Shown: positions 1-10,240 of the stretch, in pieces
Layout of the letters: each line of letters starts with the position of its first letter
How positions within the stretch are numbered: the stretch's first letter is position 1
DNA from: Lachnospiraceae bacterium
GTDB taxonomy: Bacteria; Bacillota; Clostridia; Lachnospirales; Lachnospiraceae
NCBI GenBank assembly: GCA_017412055.1
Contig: JAFQOW010000039.1
Span: 1-64,000 of the forward strand
Reading direction: 5' to 3'
DNA length: 64,000 nt
Made by a program: the position numbers and the translations under genes
Notes under the pieces: generated by a model
Told to the model about the DNA's origin: nothing
Databases searched by the model: none
What the model saw: only the letters and a program-made list of their open reading frames with translations

Positions 1-13
1 TGTCTAGAGGGAC

Positions 14-98
14 TTGCTCCGCTTTGCGAGCCGAGCACGGTCAGCGTTAGCTGACATATTCTTCTCGTGCGAGTGCTCATCCTCGCGGAGCGTTTTTT
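14..98. repeat. highly structured GC-rich element, possible dispersed repeat
   Basis: About 80 bp, far more GC-rich than its surroundings, built from nested complementary arms: GCTCCG (16-21) with CGGAGC (86-91), CGAG (27-30) with CTCG (82-85), GAGCAC (33-38) with GTGCTC (73-78). Two inner hairpins are GTCAGC-GTTA-GCTGAC (40-55) and CTCG-TG-CGAG (64-73). A run of six T follows at 93-98, so on the plus strand it could act as a rho-independent terminator for a gene to the left of the window. The composition suggests a dispersed intergenic repeat; this cannot be confirmed from one copy. Confidence 0.5.
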
Positions 99-140
99 AT
101 GATATAGGAAGTTCAGAGAACTTTCCTATATCATAAAAAA
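93..140. terminator. 18-bp perfect inverted repeat, probable bidirectional terminator
   Basis: Arms 93-110 and 123-140 are fully complementary and start and end with six T and six A, separated by a 12-nt loop. The T/A ends give a U-tract on either strand, as in a bidirectional intrinsic terminator. It abuts the leuCD terminator on its right. Confidence 0.55.
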
Positions 141-171
141 GTAACCTTAATTATTATAACTAAGGTTACTT
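135..171 (-). terminator. intrinsic terminator of leuCD
   Basis: Read on the minus strand, the arms AAGTAACCTTA and TAAGGTTACTT enclose an 11-nt loop and are followed by a run of six T. It lies about 40 nt after the leuD stop. Confidence 0.8.
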
Positions 172-212
172 AATATTTGCAAGTTTTTTATTAATTATTT
201 ATTAATTATTTA

Positions 213-698
213 TTATTTCTGATTAATATAATTAATAAGACCCTCTGCCTTAATAATCTTCTGCATAAACTCTGGGAAAGCCTGACCTTTGTAGCTTTCA
301 TCCTTTGTCTTATTGTAAATCATACCGCTGTCAAAATCAATTTCTACTTCATCGCCTTCTTCAATCTTTTCTGAAGCTTCCTTACACTCAATAATTGGCA
401 ATCCTATATTGATAGCATTTCTGTAGAAAATTCTCGCAAATGTCTCAGCGATTACGCAGCTAACGCCTGCTGCCTTAATAGATATAGGTGCATGCTCTCT
501 TGAAGAACCACAACCAAAATTCTTAGTTGCTACTATGATATCACCTGCACTTACCTTATTTACGAACTCAGGATCTATATCCTCCATACAATGCTTAGCA
601 AGCTCTGATGGGTCTGGAGCATTTAAGTATCTTGCTGGAATGATTACGTCTGTATCTACATTATCACCAAATTTAAAAACTTTTCCTATTGCTTTCAT
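213..698 (-). CDS. leuD: 3-isopropylmalate dehydratase small subunit
   Basis: LeuD supplies the swivelling domain of isopropylmalate isomerase, which converts 2-isopropylmalate to 3-isopropylmalate in leucine synthesis. The 161 residues match the short LeuD type found with monomeric-type LeuC in clostridia and archaea. Recognisable stretches are [17 protein letters not shown] near the N-terminus and [12 protein letters not shown] around residues 60-71, the substrate-binding loop of the family. It follows leuC by about 28 nt and the two partner subunits form one operon ending at the hairpin at 135-171. LeuA and LeuB are not in the window. Confidence 0.95.
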   Translation of the reverse strand: MKAIGKVFKFGDNVDTDVIIPARYLNAPDPSELAKHCMEDIDPEFVNKVSAGDIIVATKNFGCGSSREHAPISIKAAGVSCVIAETFARIFYRNAINIGLPIIECKEASEKIEEGDEVEIDFDSGMIYNKTKDESYKGQAFPEFMQKIIKAEGLINYINQK

Positions 699-726
699 GG
701 CTATTTCCTCTCTATCTCAAATAATA

Positions 727-1986
727 TTAAACAAGCTCTGGGTTAGTAATCTTACCTGTAATAGCACTAGCTGCTGCCACTGCTGGACTTGAAAGATATA
801 CCTCTGACTCTGGGTGTCCCATACGACCTACAAAGTTTCTGTTTGTTGTAGCGATAGCTCTCTCACCCTTTGCTAAGATACCCATATGACCACCTAAGCA
901 TGGACCACATGTCGGTGTGCTAACTGCTGCGCCTGCCTTAATAAAGATTGACATAAGTCCTTCTTCAATAGCCTGAAGATAAATCTTCTGAGTAGCTGGA
1001 ATGATAATACATCTAACACCCTTTGCCACATGTTTTCCATCAAGAACCTTAGCTGCGATACGAAGGTCTTCAATACGACCGTTTGTACATGAACCGATAA
1101 CTACCTGGTCAATCTTAACATCTCCTACTTCATCGATAGTTCTTGTGTTCTCTGGAAGATGTGGGAATGCTACTGTTGGCTTAAGTTCACTTAAGTCAAT
1201 TGTATATACCTCATCATATACCGCATCCTCATCTGCTTCAAATACCTTAAACTCTCTTGTGCTGTGTTCTTTCATATATTCTATAGCTGCCTCATCAACT
1301 GGGAAGATACCATTCTTTCCACCTGCTTCAATAGCCATATTTGTAATTGCAAATCTATCATCCATAGAAAGATACTGAATTCCATCACCAGCAAACTCCA
1401 TAGACTTATATAATGCACCATCTACACCTATCATACCGATAATGTGAAGAATGACATCCTTACCACTTACCCACTTAGCAGGCTTTCCTGTAAGAACAAA
1501 TTTAATAGCGCTAGGAACCTTAAACCAAGCCTTACCTGTAGCCATACCTGCTGCCATATCTGTGGAACCTACACCTGTAGAGAAAGCTCCAAGGGCACCA
1601 TATGTACATGTATGTGAGTCAGCACCAATTACCACATCACCAGCTACAACTAATCCTTTTTCTGGTAAAAGGGCATGTTCAATACCTACCTCACCTGTCT
1701 CAAAGAAATTTGTAATATCATTCTTATAAGCAAATTCCTTAGCGCAGAAACAAAGCTCTGCTGACTTAATATCCTTATTAGGAGTAAAATGATCAAGAAC
1801 GATTGCTATCTTTTCTTTATCAAATACTGTCTCCTTGTTAAACTTCTTCATTTCCTTTATAGCTACAGGAGCTGTAACATCATTTCCTAATACAAGATCC
1901 AAATCTGCCTCAATCAACTGTCCAGCTTCTACATAATCAAGACCACAATGAGCAGCTAAAATCTTCTGTGTCATAGTCATTCCCAT
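727..1986 (-). CDS. leuC: 3-isopropylmalate dehydratase large subunit
   Basis: LeuC is the aconitase-family catalytic subunit, carrying the [4Fe-4S] cluster for isomerising isopropylmalate. The three cluster cysteines are visible in IGSC(300)TNGR and TPTC(360)GPC(363)LGG. The start is set at 1986 because AGGAGG lies at 1994-1999, 7 nt before the ATG; an upstream in-frame start would add 15 residues that resemble no LeuC N-terminus. This gives 419 residues, normal for the family. It is cotranscribed with leuD just downstream. Confidence 0.95.
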   Translation of the reverse strand: MGMTMTQKILAAHCGLDYVEAGQLIEADLDLVLGNDVTAPVAIKEMKKFNKETVFDKEKIAIVLDHFTPNKDIKSAELCFCAKEFAYKNDITNFFETGEVGIEHALLPEKGLVVAGDVVIGADSHTCTYGALGAFSTGVGSTDMAAGMATGKAWFKVPSAIKFVLTGKPAKWVSGKDVILHIIGMIGVDGALYKSMEFAGDGIQYLSMDDRFAITNMAIEAGGKNGIFPVDEAAIEYMKEHSTREFKVFEADEDAVYDEVYTIDLSELKPTVAFPHLPENTRTIDEVGDVKIDQVVIGSCTNGRIEDLRIAAKVLDGKHVAKGVRCIIIPATQKIYLQAIEEGLMSIFIKAGAAVSTPTCGPCLGGHMGILAKGERAIATTNRNFVGRMGHPESEVYLSSPAVAAASAITGKITNPELV

Positions 1987-2060
1987 AATAATTCCTCCTT
2001 GTATGGTAAAATCATTATGATATTTTAACACACTAAATAAGAAAATTCAATAGCATAAAA

Positions 2061-2115
2061 TAATAGAAAACCGACCTTTATATTTATTAGTTTCAACTAA
2101 CAACTAAAGGTCGGT
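2061..2115 (-). terminator. intrinsic terminator of the sigma/beta-propeller operon
   Basis: On the minus strand ACCGACCTTTA pairs with TAAAGGTCGGT (2070-2080 with 2105-2115) and is followed by TTTCTATTATTTT. It lies just after the stop of the beta-propeller gene. Confidence 0.75.
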
Positions 2116-2136
2116 CAATAAAACTATATAATTTAA

Positions 2137-4422
2137 CTAATTTACTTCTGCAACTTTCTCAAAGTCACTCATTCTATATACATATACTCCGTTATTTTCT
2201 CCTACTATATAGATATATTCACCTATATAGAGTGCTCTTGCGCTGGCAAGGAAATTATTATCCATCTGTACTTTTACCTTTTCTACAAGATTTCCATTAT
2301 TGTAGCTAAATAATCTATAGCATCCATCACTATCACCAAAGCCTAAAAGATTATTTTTTGGACTGATAAATACAGCTTTATGATTATATAGTGCTTCTGA
2401 ACTATATGCATCCTTTAAAACGCATACATCAGTCTCTTTTACATCTGTCTTATCTGTTATATCAAAGGTAGAAATCTTTATATTCCATCCATCATCATGT
2501 CCTATTCCTATAAGCTTATTGTCATCCCACTTATGAAGATATGTTGAAAAGCCAGGAATCTTCAATGCTCCTATAACTGTTGGATTTGTAGGGTCTGATA
2601 AATCAATTGAAAATAATGGGTCCATCTGTCTATAAGTAACCACATATGCTATTTCACCATCAAATCTTACACCGTAAACTCGCTCATTTTCCTTAAGTGC
2701 TGGTATAGATCCTACAACCTCTAAGTTCTCATCTAATACATATAATGCACTAACTTCTCTATAATCACTATATGTGTATGGATGAATACGCACAACCTTA
2801 TCTGTAACCCACTTCGAACCGTTGTAATATTCCATATCTACACTCTGACATATACCCTTCCAACGATTTACGCTCACTGCAATTCTAAGATATCCATTAT
2901 ATTCATCTATAGCAAATTCATCCCCTACAGAACCTTCTATAACGCTTCTTCCAGATGGAACCACCTTACCATCGCTATAAGAAAGTCTAATTATCTCAGA
3001 TTTATTACAATCTTCAACTTCCTCTCCCACATTGGCTTTTACTTCATTAGCATATACTGAATCCACATAATATATATTCTTTGCACTTACGTATATTGTT
3101 CCGCTTGATTGACCAAGGACTGCCTTTACTTGCTTAAAATCACTAGTATCTGTCATATCTACGGTACCTATCATATGATATAATTCAAATTTTTCACAAT
3201 TTGCTACGTAAATATCATCTGGATTTAATTTACCTTCGCTAGTAGAAACAGTTAACTTATCCTTTAACTGATCTATAGAAAGGTCTTCAATATTCTCTTC
3301 CTCGTATTTATAATATATGTCATTATATACGATATCATATTCATTTCCGTATCTTAATCCTATACTCTTCTCTGAAAATATATACAAGTGACCATCTACA
3401 AATCTACAAGAATCGTATATACCCTCCATATACAATGTATTTATAAACTCTGGATTTGTTTTATCTTTAATATTATAGAAGGATAATACAGTACATCCAC
3501 CGTAGCTGCATACCACTACAAGCTTATCTTCGTATACAATCATTTCCTTATCAGCAAAATAAATATTGCTCTTTTCTGAAACTGTATTTAATATAGGCTC
3601 GCTAATTGAACCTTCAAAAATTTCTATAGTTTTTTCTCCATCAGCTCTTACAATAGTAAGTATAAGATCAATATTATCCTTGTTACTTCTATCTAGCTTA
3701 CTGCTTAGATAATAAATATACTTTCCATCTGTTTTAACTATATCAGCCTCCCCTACATCCTCAGTTCTTGTGTTAGTCTCTGAATAATCTGGTGTCGATT
3801 CATTATTCTGATTACCTGAGCTAGGATTCTTCGATTCTTCTGCTGATGAGCCAGTTGCGTTAGTCACATTATCAAAATTACTGCCATAATTACTATCCAA
3901 ATCTCCATCATCTTCAGGGTCAAACTCCATTTCTTCCTTATAAAAGAAATCCTCAAAGAAATCCTCTATTTTATCTCCTAAACTTTCCTTTTTTCTCATT
4001 GTACTCTGAGCCATATAATACCTTGCTAAGTCCTCATAGCTTGCTAATGTATCAACATTGTTCCCCTGAAAGCTGCCATTAGCCACATTAGTATATATAT
4101 TATTATAAATAAGCCTATCATTTGTTGTATTTCTTGCTCCAGGTCCCAACAAAATAATGCCTAAGGATGCTGCAGCTACCACTGTAGCCATCCCACCACT
4201 TATTAAAGCCATAAGCTTTCTCTTATTTCTCTTATTTTTCTTCTTGTTACCCTTATTATCTTTACTTATATTTTCTTCCTTATTCTCCTTAAATGCTCCC
4301 TCTTCCTTCATCTTAGCTATCTTCTTCATCATATTATCTGGAGATAAGCTATCTGGAATCTGTACATTATCAGCATCTTCCTTTATTAAATTTAAACTTC
4401 TAATATCTTTATCATTATTCAT
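2137..4422 (-). CDS. membrane-anchored beta-propeller protein
   Basis: A 761-residue protein with a charged cytoplasmic N-terminus (about 1-65, Lys-rich at 55-68), one transmembrane helix (about 69-93), an acidic Ser/Asn-rich linker (about 150-220), and a large extracellular domain matching the 'C-terminal beta-propeller distantly related to WD-40' family. Repeated short motifs such as VKTDGKYIYYL, DKLVVVCSYGG and YIYIVGENNGVYVY are typical of the blades. It begins 12 nt after an ECF sigma gene. The single-helix topology with a cytosolic tail would suit an anti-sigma factor sensing an outside signal; that role is inferred and no classical anti-sigma zinc motif is present. The ligand is unknown. 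Confidence 0.75.
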   Translation of the reverse strand: MNNDKDIRSLNLIKEDADNVQIPDSLSPDNMMKKIAKMKEEGAFKENKEENISKDNKGNKKKNKRNKRKLMALISGGMATVVAAASLGIILLGPGARNTTNDRLIYNNIYTNVANGSFQGNNVDTLASYEDLARYYMAQSTMRKKESLGDKIEDFFEDFFYKEEMEFDPEDDGDLDSNYGSNFDNVTNATGSSAEESKNPSSGNQNNESTPDYSETNTRTEDVGEADIVKTDGKYIYYLSSKLDRSNKDNIDLILTIVRADGEKTIEIFEGSISEPILNTVSEKSNIYFADKEMIVYEDKLVVVCSYGGCTVLSFYNIKDKTNPEFINTLYMEGIYDSCRFVDGHLYIFSEKSIGLRYGNEYDIVYNDIYYKYEEENIEDLSIDQLKDKLTVSTSEGKLNPDDIYVANCEKFELYHMIGTVDMTDTSDFKQVKAVLGQSSGTIYVSAKNIYYVDSVYANEVKANVGEEVEDCNKSEIIRLSYSDGKVVPSGRSVIEGSVGDEFAIDEYNGYLRIAVSVNRWKGICQSVDMEYYNGSKWVTDKVVRIHPYTYSDYREVSALYVLDENLEVVGSIPALKENERVYGVRFDGEIAYVVTYRQMDPLFSIDLSDPTNPTVIGALKIPGFSTYLHKWDDNKLIGIGHDDGWNIKISTFDITDKTDVKETDVCVLKDAYSSEALYNHKAVFISPKNNLLGFGDSDGCYRLFSYNNGNLVEKVKVQMDNNFLASARALYIGEYIYIVGENNGVYVYRMSDFEKVAEVN

Positions 4423-4434
4423 ATTTAACCTCCT

Positions 4435-4962
4435 TTAATAATCATACTTAAAGCATTTACAATTTCTCAGCTTTAAGAGAGCTCTGCTTAACTTTGACCT
4501 TATAGTATTACTATTAAGATTTATCATTTCACTTATTTCATCACTACTCATTCCCGCCACTGCCGAGCACAACACAATAGTTTTTTCTTCATCACTAAGA
4601 ATATCTAAAGCCTTTTTTATATCAGTTCTAAGAACTGACTCACTTTCCACATTCTCAAGACTTTGGCAATCTAGCTCTTCTATATCTTCCGTCCTATTTA
4701 TGTAATATTCCTTCATCTTTATACTACATTTGACATTTAATATTCTCATTGCCCATGCCCTGTAGGCTGTTAAATCTTTAAGCTTGTGGATTCCCCTATA
4801 CATATCAAATACAGCATCACTTACCACATCCTCTGCATCTTCTACATTTTGCAGCTTATAGTAAGCTATCCTATACATATCCTTGTATAAGTCCTCATAT
4901 AAAATTTTAAATGCTTCATCGTCGCCATCAACGGCTCGTTTAACTATAACTTCTGTAATCAT
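4435..4962 (-). CDS. ECF-type RNA polymerase sigma factor
   Basis: A 175-residue sigma-70 family protein with region 2 at about residues 15-80 (LYKDMYRIAYYKLQNVEDAEDVVSDAVF) and region 4 helix-turn-helix at about 115-165 (LSDEEKTIVLCSAVAGMSSDEISEMI). Regions 1.2 and 3 are absent, as in ECF sigmas. It is followed after 12 nt by the membrane beta-propeller gene, the usual arrangement of sigma and cognate membrane regulator. Two palindromes lie in the upstream region (5031-5067). Its targets cannot be read from the sequence. Confidence 0.9.
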   Translation of the reverse strand: MITEVIVKRAVDGDDEAFKILYEDLYKDMYRIAYYKLQNVEDAEDVVSDAVFDMYRGIHKLKDLTAYRAWAMRILNVKCSIKMKEYYINRTEDIEELDCQSLENVESESVLRTDIKKALDILSDEEKTIVLCSAVAGMSSDEISEMINLNSNTIRSKLSRALLKLRNCKCFKYDY

Positions 4963-5030
4963 ACCTTTCTTCCCTTCAGCTGAATGCTTAGTTTAAATGC
5001 ATTTCTATATATTAAGTGTCATTATTTTCC

Positions 5031-5067
5031 AAATTTGTTGCAACAATTTTCTAGTACTATAGTACTA
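5031..5067. promoter_or_regulatory. two adjacent palindromes upstream of the ECF sigma gene
   Basis: TTGTTGCAACAA (5035-5046, extended by complementary AAA/TTT) and the perfect 16-bp palindrome TAGTACTATAGTACTA (5052-5067) lie 70-105 nt before the sigma start. Either could be an operator. No canonical -35/-10 pair is obvious next to them. Confidence 0.4.
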
Positions 5068-5110
5068 TTTTTTTCATTTCTCATTTTTTAGGTATATTAA
5101 CCACAAATTA

Positions 5111-5137
5111 TAAAAGCCCCCGCTATTAAGCAGGGGC
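5111..5137 (-). terminator. intrinsic terminator of ilvN-ilvC
   Basis: On the minus strand GCCCCTGC-TTAATA-GCGGGGGC is followed by TTTTATAA, about 18 nt after the ilvC stop. Confidence 0.85.
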
Positions 5138-5154
5138 AAAATATTTAAATAAAA

Positions 5155-6695
<1,541 letters not shown>

Positions 6696-6755
6696 AATGA
6701 ATCTTCCTCTCTTTGGTTTTTAGTTATATTTTATAACTTTACCATCATAAAGTAA

Positions 6756-6784
6756 ATAATAACCTTTTCTAATGATTTTGTCAA
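6756..6784 (-). promoter_or_regulatory. sigma-A promoter of ilvN-ilvC
   Basis: On the minus strand TTGACA (6779-6784) and TATTAT (6756-6761) are separated by 17 nt and lie about 60-90 nt before the ilvN start. No T-box or leader-peptide attenuator was recognised between promoter and gene. Confidence 0.75.
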
Positions 6785-6838
6785 GAAAAATAAGCATTAT
6801 TTACACATTTTTATATTTTATCACAAAGAATAGAAATA

Positions 6839-6878
6839 GGCTATTAGAAAATGAATTTTTTTTCATTTTCTAATAGCC
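6839..6878 (-). terminator. intrinsic terminator of the chemoreceptor gene
   Basis: A 17-bp perfect inverted repeat (6839-6855 with 6862-6878) with a six-base loop follows the chemoreceptor stop. The minus-strand tail TATTTCTATTCTTT is T-rich. Confidence 0.65.
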
Positions 6879-6903
6879 CTATATTTACATATTTTATGTA
6901 CTT

Positions 6904-8316
6904 CTATACTTCCTTAAATCTGCTTACTTCTTCATTGAGTGACTTAGAAATATTCTCATTAGCTTCTGATTCATCCTTAATAAGTGACATAGCATTTACA
7001 AGGTTAACAGCATTCTCTGCCACATCAGATACACCTCTTGCACTTTCGTCAACTGTTATAGAAATATCATTAATACCCTGTGCCATAGCCTGCATTGTAT
7101 CTTCAATATCTGCTGCTTCCTTAGCGAACTCCTTCAAGATGTCATTCATACTATCAGCATCAGTTCTATACTGCTCAACTACCTTTACGAAACCATCGTA
7201 ATCATTGATTACCTGCTCATCGATGAAATCAATCATTCTCTCCGCGCTCTTAGCAAGCTTTTCAACTGCCAATGTAACTATATTACTGATTTCCTGAATA
7301 TTGTTTGCTGTATCACGGCTGCTATCAGCAAGTACACTAATTTCATGAGCAACAACTGCGAAGCCTCTACCTACTTCACCAGCTCTTGCAGCCTCAATTG
7401 AAGCGTTAAGGGAAAGAAGGTTTGTCTGACCTGCAATACCTAAGATATCTGCTGTAAGCTCACCAATCTTCTCTACGCTCTTACTCTCTTCCACAGAAGT
7501 TCTAAGGTCTTCCTTAATCTCATTGATAACCTTATTAGCCTTCTCCTTGCTTTCAATTGTCTCCTTGTACATATCCCCTGACTTAATCTTAATAGTCTCG
7601 ACTATATCTGCACCTTCACCGGCCTTCTCATTTACACTCTTAACACTTTCAAGAACATTGAAACTACCATTTGCAATCTGCTCAACTGTAGCAGATACCT
7701 CTTCCATAGAAGCTGACAATTCTTCCATAGCTGCTGAAATGTTAACCGAATTCTCATTAGACTCATTAACCTGTGTCATAACATTTTCAGCTGAAGTAAG
7801 AAGATTCTCTGACTCAACCTTAAGCTTAGATATAATATTCTGTAATTGCTCTATAAATGAGTTAAATCCTACTACAAGCTGTCCTACTTCATCCTTTGTT
7901 CTAATAGTTAATCTCTTTGTTAAATCACCTTCGCCATTATCAATCTCTGTAAGTATCTGCGACAATTCCTTACTAGCCTTCTTAGCTGGTCCAGAAACAG
8001 TTTTACTAACTACAATAATTACACCAACGATTACAAGCGCAGATGCACCCACAAGTATAAAGTTAAATATTATAGTACCTGCAACCTTTGTATCTGACTT
8101 ATCAAAGATTCCTCTAAACTCCTTAGAACTAGAAATCTGTGTAGCCACATCATCACTGGCACAAGCTTTTCCATACTCTTCAACACTTGCCTCCAAGTCA
8201 TCTACATATTTCTCCATTACCTTAAAAGCTGCGATATTAGCTACGCACATAAGAACCATAATAATACCGCACAAAATTACAAGGCCACATACCTTGCGTC
8301 CAATAGTTTTTGACAT
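6904..8316 (-). CDS. methyl-accepting chemotaxis protein
   Basis: A 470-residue chemoreceptor: transmembrane helix at about 8-30, a very short extracellular stretch of about 50 residues, a second helix at about 78-104, a HAMP domain, then the signalling coiled coil with the conserved hairpin tip ([20 protein letters not shown] near residue 305). The small outer region leaves little room for a full ligand domain, so the stimulus may be membrane-related or come through a partner. It is a single-gene unit with its own terminator; no other che genes are nearby. Confidence 0.93.
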   Translation of the reverse strand: MSKTIGRKVCGLVILCGIIMVLMCVANIAAFKVMEKYVDDLEASVEEYGKACASDDVATQISSSKEFRGIFDKSDTKVAGTIIFNFILVGASALVIVGVIIVVSKTVSGPAKKASKELSQILTEIDNGEGDLTKRLTIRTKDEVGQLVVGFNSFIEQLQNIISKLKVESENLLTSAENVMTQVNESNENSVNISAAMEELSASMEEVSATVEQIANGSFNVLESVKSVNEKAGEGADIVETIKIKSGDMYKETIESKEKANKVINEIKEDLRTSVEESKSVEKIGELTADILGIAGQTNLLSLNASIEAARAGEVGRGFAVVAHEISVLADSSRDTANNIQEISNIVTLAVEKLAKSAERMIDFIDEQVINDYDGFVKVVEQYRTDADSMNDILKEFAKEAADIEDTMQAMAQGINDISITVDESARGVSDVAENAVNLVNAMSLIKDESEANENISKSLNEEVSRFKEV

Positions 8317-8446
8317 ACTACTACCTCCATTATTAAATTTTTATAAATTTGTAACTGACATTTATAATTAATTATAGTTTATCACTTATTTACATTTATT
8401 CAAGTAAAATATACTATAATTTAATAATTATAATTTATATCACAAC

Positions 8447-8484
8447 AAAAAAAGAACAATTTCTCAAGCTCCAGAAATTGTTCT
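8447..8484 (-). terminator. intrinsic terminator of mntP/exchanger operon
   Basis: On the minus strand AGAACAATTTCT pairs with AGAAATTGTTCT across an 8-nt loop and is followed by seven T. It lies about 30 nt after the exchanger stop. Confidence 0.85.
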
Positions 8485-8513
8485 CTTAATTTATATCTAT
8501 AAAATCAAATATA

Positions 8514-9458
8514 TTATCTTAAACAAATATATACTAGATTAGTTGCATATATAAGCAACATTATAATACCTTCTTTTCTGTCAATTCTTTCCTTAGTCCA
8601 CGCAAACACATAAATTAATAAACTTGCAGCTGTAAGTATGATAATATCTATAACATTTTCCACAATAAATGTCATAGGGCTTATAGTACCGGCTACACCT
8701 AATATAAGTAAAATATTAAAGATGTTAGAACCTAATACATTACCAACAGCCATTTCAACTTCATTCTTTCTGCCTGCTACTACAGAAGTTACAAGCTCTG
8801 GTAAACTTGTTCCAACTGCTACAATTGTGAGTCCTATAAGATTTTCAGAAAGTCCAAGCTTTCCAGCTATGCTAACTGCTCCATCTACGACAAAATCTCC
8901 ACCAAACTTAATAGCAGCTATGCCACCTACAATATATATAATACAAAGCCATACCGGTATATTTTTTTCTGCTACCTCTTCATCCTTCGAATTAGCTCTA
9001 GCCTTTAATGCTGCTCTAACCAAAATGACAATATATGTAATAAATAAAGCTGATAAAATAATACCATCAATTCTGCATACTTCCATTCCTATAAGGCCCA
9101 TTCCAAGAAGTAATAATCCACATCCAATAGCTATAGGAAAATCCTTTTTTAATATATCCTTACTGATAGTAAGTGGAGCAAAAATTGCACATGTACCACA
9201 TACAACTATAAGATTAAACATATTTGAACCAACCACATTACTAATAGCAATCGCATTATTTCCTGCCAAAGAAGCAGTTGCACTTACTGCAAGTTCTGGA
9301 AGACTTGTACCCATAGCAACAATTGTAAGACCAACTATTATCGATGGAATACGAAGCTTCTTAGCTACAGATGAGCTTCCCTCAACAAAGAAATCTGCAC
9401 CTTTAATCAAAAGCACAAAACCCACAAGTAAAATCCCGACAGCTTTAAGCATATCCAT
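8514..9458 (-). CDS. calcium/sodium antiporter, YrbG family
   Basis: A 314-residue CaCA-superfamily exchanger with about ten transmembrane helices in two inverted halves. Each half carries the alpha-repeat ion-binding motif: TIVAMGTSLPELAVS (about residues 46-60) with SNVVGSNMFN, and TIVAVGTSLPELVTS (about 206-220) with GNVLGSNIFN. It probably exports Ca2+ in exchange for Na+ or H+. It starts 44 nt after mntP and shares its terminator, so the two probably form a divalent-cation efflux operon. Confidence 0.9.
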   Translation of the reverse strand: MDMLKAVGILLVGFVLLIKGADFFVEGSSSVAKKLRIPSIIVGLTIVAMGTSLPELAVSATASLAGNNAIAISNVVGSNMFNLIVVCGTCAIFAPLTISKDILKKDFPIAIGCGLLLLGMGLIGMEVCRIDGIILSALFITYIVILVRAALKARANSKDEEVAEKNIPVWLCIIYIVGGIAAIKFGGDFVVDGAVSIAGKLGLSENLIGLTIVAVGTSLPELVTSVVAGRKNEVEMAVGNVLGSNIFNILLILGVAGTISPMTFIVENVIDIIILTAASLLIYVFAWTKERIDRKEGIIMLLIYATNLVYICLR

Positions 9459-9502
9459 AATATTTATCCTTCCTTTCGTAAAACACTACATCGTAAATTC
9501 TA

Positions 9503-10084
9503 TCAAAACATTCCTAAATGCTCAAGTAAAATTTTTACACCAATTCCCACAAGTATTATTCCACCAGCAATTTCAGCCTTTTTCTTAAACTTCTCGCCAA
9601 AGAAATTGCCTATATACACACCTGCTACAGATATTACAAATGTTGTAATTCCTATAATCGTCACTGACAAGCCTACTGGATACTTTAAAAATGCAAAGGT
9701 AATTCCAACAGCTAAAGCATCTATACTTGTAGCTATAGCAAGGATGAATAATTCCTTTATATCAAGTATTTCTTCTTTTATACTATGGTCATGGTCGCAC
9801 TCTTCCTCTCCCTTTATGGCTTCATATAGCATTTTACCACCAATAATTCCAAGTAAGCCAAATGCAATCCAATGGTCAACACTTACAATATATTGTTCAA
9901 ACTGATTTCCAAGCAACCAACCTAAAAATGGCATAAAAGCCTGAAATCCTCCAAAAAATAATCCTACAATAATAGCATTTTTAGTTTTTACCTTTTTCAT
10001 GGACAATCCCATACATATAGCTACAGCAAAAGCATCCATAGCAAGTCCTACTCCCAACAAAAACAATGTAATAATTAGTTGCAT
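9503..10084 (-). CDS. mntP: manganese efflux pump MntP
   Basis: A 193-residue six-helix protein of the MntP family with the conserved acidic helix motifs LAMDAFAVAICMG and ATSIDALAVGITF and the FGGFQAFMP segment. It exports Mn2+. The start at 10084 is chosen because AGAGGA lies at 10091-10096; an alternative start six codons upstream would lie on that Shine-Dalgarno sequence. The short His/Glu-rich loop EGEECDHDHS may bind metal. A yybP-ykoY manganese riboswitch, common before mntP, was not recognised; an unidentified hairpin lies upstream instead. Confidence 0.92.
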   Translation of the reverse strand: MQLIITLFLLGVGLAMDAFAVAICMGLSMKKVKTKNAIIVGLFFGGFQAFMPFLGWLLGNQFEQYIVSVDHWIAFGLLGIIGGKMLYEAIKGEEECDHDHSIKEEILDIKELFILAIATSIDALAVGITFAFLKYPVGLSVTIIGITTFVISVAGVYIGNFFGEKFKKKAEIAGGIILVGIGVKILLEHLGMF

Positions 10085-10133
10085 AATCAGTCCTCTTTTC
10101 AAATCAATAAACTACAGCTTTACTACACATTAA

Positions 10134-10183
10134 AGACTCACGGGCATTATCTAGAATGTTTCTAAACATGCGCACGTGAGTCT
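10134..10183. promoter_or_regulatory. nested hairpin between the EF-G-like gene and mntP
   Basis: AGACTCACG (10134-10142) is perfectly complementary to CGTGAGTCT (10175-10183); inside lie GCAT/ATGC and ATGTTT-CT-AAACAT (10156-10169). On the minus strand it lies about 50-100 nt before mntP and follows the EF-G-like stop. There is no good T-run, so it is either a weak terminator or a leader/operator element of mntP. Confidence 0.45.
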
Positions 10184-10240
10184 CATTCATTAAGATTTGC
10201 TAGGTACAAGTTTACTTAAAACATAAGCAAAAGTCAATAT

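Noticed and set aside
6696-6903. T-box or leader-peptide attenuator before ilvN
   Set aside because: The interval between the promoter and gene is short and shows no T-box sequence, antiterminator or run of branched-chain codons.
9606-9905. Plus-strand ORFs opposite mntP, the exchanger, polC and other genes
   Set aside because: They are antisense to clear protein families, show no ribosome-binding sites and have shadow-like composition.
10085-10240. yybP-ykoY manganese riboswitch before mntP
   Set aside because: The conserved aptamer sequences were not found; only an unrelated hairpin is visible.
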